A DNA stretch of 64,000 bases from an uncultured Bacteroidales bacterium. GTDB lineage: Bacteria; Bacteroidota; Bacteroidia; Bacteroidales; Bacteroidaceae. The stretch lies in assembly GCA_902800305.1 (NCBI GenBank), contig CADCDP010000020.1, positions 16,139 to 80,138 of the forward strand, given 5' to 3'. The translations under genes were made by a program, and so were the position numbers. Numbering within the stretch: position 1 is the stretch's first letter; the number at the start of each line of letters is the position of its first letter. This document shows positions 18,503 through 25,300 of this stretch, piece after piece. Under the pieces are notes generated by a model. That model was not told where the DNA came from. It saw nothing but the letters and a program-made list of their open reading frames with translations, and searched no databases.

Positions 18503-18534
18503 GCAAAAATACTAACAATATCTCAGATGACCAA
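18503..18534 (-). promoter_or_regulatory. Promoter of addB-rnz
   Basis: On the minus strand TATTTTTGC (18503-18511) matches TAnnTTTG. TTG at 18532-18534 gives a 20-bp spacer. It would start transcription about 35 bases before the addB ATG. Confidence 0.55.
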
Positions 18535-18666
18535 CTTTTCAGACAACTTTCTTATCCCGAACAGACGTCTCATCTTAATCCACCTTTTGGGCAGTGCCGT
18601 TGCCTCCTGTGACTCTGCGCCATTACCTCCTCTGGGTCAACGGGTGTACTAAAAGCAATCGCAACC

Positions 18667-18724
18667 TACGATTGTACTATCGAAGGTTGCGATTATACTA
18701 TCGAAGCTTACGATTGTACTATTA
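18667..18724. repeat. 21-bp direct repeat array
   Basis: Units 18667-18687, 18688-18708 and a partial 18709-18724 share TACGATTGTACTATCGAAG with few changes. The upstream AATCGCAACC is complementary to GGTTGCGATT inside the array, so it can also fold. The period equals three heptamers. Confidence 0.8.
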
Positions 18725-18891
18725 GCCATCCTTTTTCAACTGCAAATATACAACTTTTTTCCGACTTTTCCAAATATTGGTGCATCATTTTGACCATGAT
18801 GGGCTACCGCCGAACTAAAAACTCCACAATCATGTTTGGCCACACCAAACAACCCTTTTTGAGCCTCGTCACACACTTTTCTTCCTAAAAG

Positions 18892-18923
18892 TTTGGTGGT
18901 TTCTCCTTTTTTCACTTACTTTG
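18892..18923 (+). promoter_or_regulatory. Promoter of the MntA/HepT locus
   Basis: TTTG at 18892-18895, a spacer of exactly 20 bp, and TTACTTTG at 18916-18923, one base off the -7 consensus. AAGGAG at 18934-18939 precedes the ATG at 18947. This placement shows that an earlier ATG at 18893 is not a translation start. Confidence 0.7.
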
Positions 18924-18946
18924 CGACCAAGAAAAGGAGACCCCCC

Positions 18947-19243
18947 ATGAGAACGAAGACAATGACAAAGATGTTAGCCGAGTACTTCAAGACCCAACCC
19001 GTCCTGAAGGCATGGCTCTTTGGCTCCTATTCGCGTGGCGAAGAAAGGCCAGACAGCGATGTGGATATACTGGTGACACTCGACCACTCACAGCCAGTCG
19101 GGTTGAAATTCTTTGGGATGTACGAAGACCTAAAAGAACTACTGGGCCGCAACGTGGACTTAGTAACAGAGTCATCACTGGCTCCATTTGCAAGAAAAAG
19201 TGTAGAACGTGACAGGCAACTGATTTATGAGAGAAGTGCTTAG
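18947..19243 (+). CDS. mntA: MntA-like minimal nucleotidyltransferase antitoxin
   Basis: 98 residues from MRTKTMTKMLAEYF. The MNT motif GSX10DXD is intact in GSYSRGEERPDSDVD. Such proteins are antitoxins of type VII HEPN-MNT pairs and inactivate the HepT RNase by adding AMP to a tyrosine near its active site. The start at 18947 is set by the promoter (18892-18923) and Shine-Dalgarno sequence. The 3' end overlaps the original start of hepT (ATG at 19227) by 17 bases, the usual arrangement, but hepT is damaged here. The antitoxin may be a leftover or may still act on another HepT in the cell. Confidence 0.85.
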   Translation: MRTKTMTKMLAEYFKTQPVLKAWLFGSYSRGEERPDSDVDILVTLDHSQPVGLKFFGMYEDLKELLGRNVDLVTESSLAPFARKSVERDRQLIYERSA

Positions 19244-19597
19244 AGACCGTGACCGGCTTTAACATATCCTTGCCGCCATCAATCGTGTGAGCCCTACATG
19301 CAGGGAAAGACTTACGAAGATTTGCAGGCTGACGACATGATGTATTATGCCGTTGTCAAAAACATTGAAATAATGGGTGAGGCCGCGAATATGCTTACGG
19401 CTGAATTTCAGGCAGCACATCCTGAGACTCCATGGAAAATGGTAAAAGGAATGCGTAATTACATCGTCCACGAATATTTCCAGATAGATAGTCAAGTAGT
19501 TTGGGACGTGGTGAGCAAGGAGCTTGCAACACTGCACCAACAGATTACAACGTATATCTCCGAGATCGACTGGGAAACATGGGAGAAAATGTCATAA
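19227..19597 (+). pseudogene. hepT: HepT-like HEPN toxin gene with a nonsense codon and a 1-bp deletion
   Basis: The expected start ATG (19227, inside the end of mntA) opens as MREVLRDRDRL and hits TAA at 19260-19262, where relatives would have Gln (one change from CAA). The reading frame goes on as HILAAINRVSP. About 30 bases later a single lost base near 19289-19292 shifts it into the frame that continues YMQGKTYEDLQADDMMYY to the stop at 19597. The downstream part keeps the HEPN RNase motif RX4HXY (RNYIVHEY). A 99-residue product could start at ATG 19298 but lacks the first helix and has no Shine-Dalgarno sequence. I read it as a recently inactivated toxin. Confidence 0.8.
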
Positions 19598-19892
19598 AAA
19601 GAATATAATCACTTCTTAACCCTTCAAGCCTATGTAACAGAATGAAATAAAGACATATAAGGAAGCAGCGTCCGCTTAGAATCTGGTCTTCAGTAATTTC
19701 GCCAAAAAATAAAGAACTACCAGGAGTAAAAAGCAAGGATGCTCACGCAGTGCGTGGGCTTTTACTCGTATATGGTAGTTAGGTGTTTGGCGATACCTCT
19801 GAAGACGTAGACGACAAAGTAAATGTCCACGTTTTCTTTTTGTGCCTTGTTGAGAAGCAACAATCGTATCCTTCACCTAAATTTTATCAACA
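19598..19892. other. Intergenic stretch with a complex hairpin
   Basis: No gene is supported. Positions 19715-19780 can fold into a long imperfect hairpin: AACTACC / GGTAGTT ends, GAGTAAAA / TTTTACTC middle, CACGC / GCGTG tip. A 66-codon minus-strand frame (19676-19876) covers the same DNA but has no recognisable domain. The rest is unassigned. Confidence 0.5.
19715..19780. repeat. Imperfect palindrome or structured RNA element
   Basis: Nested pairing: 19715-19721 with 19774-19780; 19724-19734 with 19758-19767 (one bulge); 19744-19748 with 19752-19756. It could be a dispersed palindromic repeat, a transcript end, or a leader structure of the following gene. No poly-T follows it. Confidence 0.55.
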
Positions 19893-20419
19893 ATGAAGAA
19901 AGCAACATGCAACAACTATCCGGGCGAGTTGATAACCATCCTTCCTGCAAGAACGACCCCGTCCAAGACATTTGAAGAGGATGTTCTTCGTTTCCCTTAC
20001 ATCCTTTCTCCAAGGGAACTGGACGAGTATGTCGTTCTGGAAAGTAGTATGTATCAGAAATTGTTCGGAAGGACAAAAATCTCCTCCAGCAAGTCAAAGA
20101 AACGGCTTTCCATCGTGAAAGTCTCGTATGATGGACAGTCCATTCCATTCATCGTGCCTACCTCTCTGCTTCGGCTACGGGGTTCCAACAGAAGTATGTG
20201 GCCTTAACACCCAATTCCATTTATGAACTCAGCGATGGAAAGGCAGTTCCAGCGCATAGTGGCGTTTGTATCAGCAAGGGGTGTTGGTGGCACTTTTATT
20301 GGGAACACCCTAACGCCGCAGTCAGGATGTCATTTAGGGTTGGTGTTATTGGCATCATCATTTCTGTTTTCTTATCGCTAATAAGCATATTATCGTCAAA
20401 TTTGTTTAATAACTTCTAA
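19893..20419 (+). pseudogene. Hypothetical membrane-anchored protein gene split by a 5-bp tandem duplication
   Basis: The first frame runs MKKATCNNYPGELITILPAR to about residue 84 (VSYDGQSI). It then meets CCATTCCATT (20140-20149), a direct duplication of CCATT. Removing one copy restores QSIHRAYLSASATGF and a continuous frame through VALTPNSIYEL to the stop at 20419, about 173 residues. The C-terminus has one membrane helix (VGVIGIIISVFLSLISIL). As it stands, the first frame ends at 20207 with an unrelated tail. I do not recognise a characterised family. The duplication is either a true frameshift mutation, a reversible slippage event, or a sequencing error. Confidence 0.75.
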
Positions 20420-20432
20420 AACAAAAACAATT

Positions 20433-21293
20433 ATGAAGACAAAATTTTTCTTTTTGCTGGCAGCCTTGCTGCTAAACGTGTGTGCCTTTGCACAGAGTGA
20501 GAACACCACACCCCTGAAGGGTGACGTGAACAACGACGGAACCGTGGATGTGGCAGACATCAATGCCGTCATTGAGATTATGAAGAATGGTGGAGGAACG
20601 GGCGAAGAGACAAAGTATTATTGGTATGCAGGTCAAACACAACCATCATCAATAAGTGGAACACCAACAGTTGATGATACAAACTTCACAAATAATAAAT
20701 GGCATACACTTGGTAATGCAACAACAATTGGTAAGACTATAATAGGTGGTACATCTGGTTTAGATTGGTATGTTGCGGTTCCAACAGCGGTCGGATTAAA
20801 AGCAACTGCCGGTGATTTATCAACACCTGATACGAGTTGGGATAATATAGGAACCATTACAATAAATAATATTTCATATACTGTGTGGCGTCCTAATATC
20901 ACGGGTGTAAGATGCGCAGTTTATATGGCAGGAACGGGCGAAGAGACAAAGTATTATTGGTATGTAGGACAAACACCACCAACAGCATTACCTACTAATG
21001 ATTCTCAATTAGCAACCGGATTAGATGCAGGTTGGAGAAAAATCAGTAATACTAAACCTATCGCAGGTACAGTAATATTTGATGGAACTGCCCAAGATGA
21101 AATTAATATTGCAACAACAAAAGTTACACAATATTTTGCAATTAATTCAGATGTAACTATTGGATCTTATGATTCATTTGGAGTAGATCAAACATCATCA
21201 TTATTAACTGGTCCAACAGTTTCAAATGGAATGAATATATATACAACAACCAGTAAATCTAAAACATTTGGACATATAATTAAAGTAAAATAA
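20433..21293 (+). CDS. Secreted dockerin-type protein with AT-rich, duplicated C-terminal modules
   Basis: 286 residues. A signal peptide (1-20, cleavage after CAFA) is followed by a type I dockerin-like calcium repeat (GDVNNDGTVDVADINAVIEIM). Two modules follow, each starting GTGEETKYYWY.GQT. At DNA level the module starts are identical over 34 bp (20595-20628 and 20931-20964). From about 20600 to 21290 the DNA becomes clearly AT-rich compared with the signal/dockerin part and with both neighbours, which points to transfer. The YYWYVGQT-type modules resemble tail-fibre-like modules of Bacteroidota phages (recollection, not verified). Function is unknown; attachment or binding at the cell surface is a guess. 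Confidence 0.75.
   Translation: MKTKFFFLLAALLLNVCAFAQSENTTPLKGDVNNDGTVDVADINAVIEIMKNGGGTGEETKYYWYAGQTQPSSISGTPTVDDTNFTNNKWHTLGNATTIGKTIIGGTSGLDWYVAVPTAVGLKATAGDLSTPDTSWDNIGTITINNISYTVWRPNITGVRCAVYMAGTGEETKYYWYVGQTPPTALPTNDSQLATGLDAGWRKISNTKPIAGTVIFDGTAQDEINIATTKVTQYFAINSDVTIGSYDSFGVDQTSSLLTGPTVSNGMNIYTTTSKSKTFGHIIKVK
20595..20964 (+). repeat. 34-bp perfect direct repeat marking two modules
   Basis: Copies at 20595-20628 and 20931-20964 are identical and 336 bp (112 codons) apart, so recombination between them would delete or add one module in frame. A 14-bp part (ACGGGCGAAGAGAC) occurs a third time at 21423-21436 in the next gene, directly after its signal peptide. Confidence 0.9.
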
Positions 21294-21335
21294 AAATATA
21301 TTAAATAAAAATATGGCAACATTCTTGGACTGATA

Positions 21336-22094
21336 ATGAAGAAATTGTTTATGAAAAGACTTTATACAATCATCATGGCATTGGCAACGCTGGTTGTCAG
21401 TGCCAACAACATCGAGGCGCAGACGGGCGAAGAGACGGCACTGGTGGTGAGCCTCGCGGAAGGCTCCTCCATGACTGCCCTGCAATTCAACCTCTCCCTG
21501 CCCGAGGGCGTGACCCTCACGACCAGCGGTGACACATACGGTACTACCCTCGGCACAGCCACCGACGGGCACACCCTCGATGTGGAGACGCTCAGCAACG
21601 GTGACCACCTCTTCATCCTCTACAACAGGGAGCAGAAGGCGTTCAAGAGTGGTGAACTCCTGCGCATTCCCCTCACAGCAGGAAGCACAGCTACCGAAGC
21701 CAACGGAAAGCTCTACTCTGTCCGCACCGCCACAGCCGATGCCGTGAGCCACACGTGTGCCGAGGTCTCCTTCTCTGTGATTGTGCCGATAAAACAGTGT
21801 GTCACACCCACCATTTCGTTTGCCAATGGGAAAGTGAAGGTTACATGTGCGACGGAGGGGGCAAAGTGTGTGACAAGCATCGTTATGGCTGAGAACCAGA
21901 CAAGCGAGGACGGTGAGATTGACGTTTCTCCAGCTTTCACGGTGAGCACCTACGCAACGGCAGAAGGGTATGAAGACTCGGAAGTGGTGACAGCTACATT
22001 CAGTTGGCCTAAGACTGCTGGCGATTTGAACGAAGATGGACACATAGACATCTCCGACGTGACGACACTTGTCAACATCATCTTGGGGAAGTAA
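21336..22094 (+). CDS. Secreted protein with cohesin-like and C-terminal dockerin-like domains
   Basis: 252 residues. Signal peptide to about residue 29 (NIEAQ). A beta-rich domain follows whose ALVVSLAEGSSMTALQFNLSLPEGV pattern is that of cohesin-like domains. A second beta domain (CVTPTISFANGKVKVTCATEGAKC) resembles chitobiase C-terminal/Ig-like repeats. The protein ends in a dockerin-like calcium repeat (GDLNEDGHIDISDVTTLVNIIL). Such proteins are common in Prevotella and may be anchored or assembled outside the cell; whether the cohesin-like and dockerin parts bind each other is not known. GC content is much higher than in the preceding AT-rich gene. Confidence 0.75.
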   Translation: MKKLFMKRLYTIIMALATLVVSANNIEAQTGEETALVVSLAEGSSMTALQFNLSLPEGVTLTTSGDTYGTTLGTATDGHTLDVETLSNGDHLFILYNREQKAFKSGELLRIPLTAGSTATEANGKLYSVRTATADAVSHTCAEVSFSVIVPIKQCVTPTISFANGKVKVTCATEGAKCVTSIVMAENQTSEDGEIDVSPAFTVSTYATAEGYEDSEVVTATFSWPKTAGDLNEDGHIDISDVTTLVNIILGK

Positions 22095-22113
22095 GTCGCG
22101 TTTTCTTTCAGAC

Positions 22114-22197
22114 GAACACGAATCTTACGAATAAAGCGAATGGTTAAGTCATGCAGGACTAGGCCATTCGTGTCTATTAGTGTCATTCGTGTTCGAT
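22114..22197. repeat. Spaced inverted repeat CGAACACGAAT / ATTCGTGTTCG
   Basis: An 11-bp arm near 22114 and its complement near 22187 flank about 60 bases that contain further ATTCGTGT-like copies. It lies just after the cohesin-like gene and may be a transcript end or dispersed repeat. Confidence 0.5.
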
Positions 22198-22227
22198 ACA
22201 AAGTCGTGACGAGATGGCGTGGATTGA

Positions 22228-22320
22228 AAAGGTAAAAGGGAAAAATGAAAAGTGAAAAATTTGCTACCGCAGGAAAAAGTAGCAAATTTTTCACTTTTCC
22301 CTCTTCACTTTTCCCTTTAT
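22228..22320. repeat. Heptamer repeats arranged as a large hairpin
   Basis: Left: AAAAGGT, AAAAGGG, AAAAATG, AAAAGTG, AAAAATT (22228-22262). Right: AATTTTT, CACTTTT, CCCTCTT, CACTTTT, CCCTTTA (22286-22320). A perfect 21-bp stem (22248-22268 with 22280-22300) closes an 11-base loop. It ends six bases before the promoter of the sensor gene. Confidence 0.85.
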
Positions 22321-22325
22321 TTCCG

Positions 22326-22334
22326 TACCTTTGC
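22326..22334 (+). promoter_or_regulatory. -7 promoter element of the double sensor gene
   Basis: TACCTTTGC, 21 bases before the ATG at 22355. It contains an in-frame TTG (22331) that would otherwise look like a start. Confidence 0.6.
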
Positions 22335-22354
22335 ATCTACAAAAAATAATCACA

Positions 22355-25300
22355 ATGAAAAAGATACAGCTTTTTGTCCTCCTGCTTCTGACGGTTTTGC
22401 TCATGGGTCTTGTCGCCTGTGGGCATCCTGTGGGTGCGGAGACTGAAAGGGTGGATTCGCTGAATGTGCTGGCATACGAGGAGAAGTATGCGTCGTTGGA
22501 ACGGGCTGGAAGGTTGGCTGAGGATGCGTTGAGGGAGGCGACGGCGTTGGGCTATCGGGACGGGGTGCATGAGGCGTGGTTGAGAAAGGGGGATGTGTAT
22601 GGGATGCGGATGGACTATGATTCGGCTCAGGTGTGCTACAAGAAGGTGCTGGAGGAGAGCTATAATGACTTGATGTGCAGTATTGCGGATGTGGATATGA
22701 TGTCGGTGTGCTTGATGACCTCCCAGAGTAAGGAGTTTTACGATTACCGTGGGGATGCGGAGGAACGGTTGGCGAATGTGGCGGAGGAAGAAGGCGATGG
22801 GATGTCGGCGCATGAGCAGTGGCTGTGGAAGGCGGTGCGGACGGACTATCATTTTGTGTCGTTGAATTACTTTAGCAGGATGCGTCAGGAGGAGGGTGTG
22901 AAGGAGGAACTGGAGTGGTTGTCGAAGCATCGTGAGTTGTTTGCGGAGAATCGGGTGCAGATGTCGGTGTTTCTGTTTTTGAGTGCGATGTATGATGGAG
23001 GAGGGACGATGGACGAGGAGGAGCGGCAACGTAGTTTGGTTCGCCTGTTGTCGATGAGCAAGGAACATGGATTGGTGTATTTCGAGGTGTCGGCGCTCAA
23101 TGCTTTGGCTCGGTCGGTGATGTCGGACGGGAACATGAGGCCGTCGCGGAGGGTCTTTTTGGCGGAGCTGATGGGTGAGGATGGTGTGGATAGTCTTGAC
23201 TATCGACTGGCGAACCGTGCGTTGCGTCTGGCTCGGGAGTATGGGAATGGTTTTGTGGAGACGACGGTGTTGATTACGTTGTCTGACTATGCGTTGAGGC
23301 AGGGCGAGGACAGTCTGGCTCTGCTGCAGATGGAAAGGGCGTTGCAGCTCATCAATAAGCATCATCGGGCAGACCAAGCCCCCTCTCCCATCTCCCCAAG
23401 GGGAGAAGCTGATACTTTGTCATTAGCAAAAGATACTACTCCTCCCCTAAGGGAGGTGAGGGAGGGGTCTTGGTCTGCTTCCACAGAAATGAGGTGGATT
23501 GCTGACCCGAATGTGATGGCTGTACCTGAATGGATGGCGAGTGTGAGGGAGCAGTTGAGTATCATTTATGGTGCGATGGGTCGTAAGGCGGAATCGGATG
23601 AGAATCATAACATTTATTTTGATATATTGGATGCGACACGCCAAGACTTGCGTGTGCAACAGGAGGAGGAGCATCTGAGGCGTGAGGAGCGGATGTTGAA
23701 CGTATTGTTGTGGGGCTTTGCTGTGGCTTTTGTGGTGCTAACTTGGGGACTCATTCTTTATAACAAGCGGAGTCGTCGGGAATACAACAGGAAGGTGGAG
23801 CAGCTGGAACGGGTGATAGCGGTGTGTAAGCGTCTGTCGGGGGCGATGACGGACGATGTGATGGACGAGGGGGCTTTGGAGGATGCTTTGCACCGTGTGG
23901 CTGATGAGGATGTGGTGGAGCTTTTTCCTGTGCTGGGGGGAAAAGACTGGACAACTGCGGATACTACGGATGCGTTGAAGGGGCTTGACAGGGAAATGTA
24001 CAAGGTGTTGCAGGTGTTTTACCATTGGATGAAGGAGAAGGGTTTGCAATATGTGGCATACGTGTGTGAACAGCAAAGGCTGGAGAGTGAGACCTATGAG
24101 TTTGAGAGGCGTTTGGAAGAGAACAAACGTCAATACATTGAGAAGTTGACTTCGATGTCTATTGTAAATGGTGTCACTCCGTTTCTGGACAGGGCTTTGC
24201 ATGAGGTGAACAAGTGGTTGCTCCATGCTGAAAGCTCGTCGGACGGGGAGGGTGGTGTGCCTCCTGCGAATTTGCAGTATTTGAGGGAACTGATTGTTCA
24301 AATCAATCAGTATAACGATGTGTTGGGGCATTGGGTGAAGATACGTCGGGGATGGGTGACGCTGAATGTCGAGAATTTTGCTTTGCAGCCATTGTTCGAC
24401 ACGATGAAGCGGGCTGTGAAGGCATTCGAGGTGAAGGGGATTTCGCTCCAAGTGGAAGATACGCCGAGTGTTGTCAAGGCTGACAAGGCTTTGACGCTCT
24501 TTATGATGAACACGTTGATGGATAATGCCAGGAAATATACTCCGAATGGGGGACGGGTGACTTTGTCTGCTGAAGAAGGGGAAACATACGTGGAGATTGC
24601 TGTCGAGGACACAGGGCATGGTATGTCGGCTGAGGATGTGGCTGTCATCAATCATCAAAAGGTGTATGATTCCAGCAAGATTGGTGTGTCGGGTAATGAT
24701 TCGGACGAAATACGGGAGAATAAGGGTTTTGGTTTTGGTCTGATGAATTGCAAGGGTATCATCGGGAAGTATAAGAAAACGAACAAGGTGTTTGATGTGT
24801 GTGAGTTTGGTGTAAAAAGTGAACAGGGGAAGGGGAGTCGGTTCTTTTTCCGTTTACCAAAGGGGATGGTGAGGGCACTCACGCTCTTGTTGTTGATGGT
24901 GGGCATGGGAGGCCAAGGTCTTGCAAATCCTCTGGAACGTGCGGCTAGTTATGCGGACAGCATCTATGTCTCGAATGTGGCAGGGAACTATGAACAAGCT
25001 ATCCTCTATGCCGATTCTGCCATCCTGCAACTGAACGAATATTACCGCCTCGCCTATCCCAAGGGGCAGGATTTGATGGTGCTGGAGGGGGCTGATATGG
25101 GGGAATTGGCTTGGTGGAAGTCTGGTTTCGACACCGATTATGAACTGATTATCGGCATTCGCAATGAGGTGGCTATTGCTGCGTTGGCTCTCAATCGCAA
25201 CAGCCTTTATCACTATAACACAGAGGTGTTCACGAGGCTTTATACCTTGACGAGTACCGACCCGACGCTGGAGGATTATTGCAATAGTATCCGAATGGCT

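Larger units (their letters stand above)
18466..18891. other. Long intergenic region with addB promoter, 21-bp repeats and a hairpin
   Basis: No gene is seen. From left to right it contains the minus-strand addB promoter (18503-18534), a 21-bp direct-repeat array (18667-18724), and a small hairpin with stem GTTTGG/CCAAAC (18834-18850), followed by CCC and five T. An MntA-type gene starts after it. Confidence 0.6.

Noticed and set aside
19676..19876. 66-codon minus-strand frame over the nested hairpin
   Set aside because: Composition is arginine- and leucine-rich without a domain, and the DNA is explained better by palindromic structure; a gene remnant cannot be excluded.
20198..20419. Independent small gene starting at ATG 20198
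   Set aside because: Its frame continues upstream as RAYLSASATGFQQKYV and joins the 19893 frame once the CCATT duplication is removed.
22331..22354. TTG start for the double sensor gene
   Set aside because: The TTG lies in the -7 promoter element; the ATG at 22355 opens directly into the lipoprotein signal.
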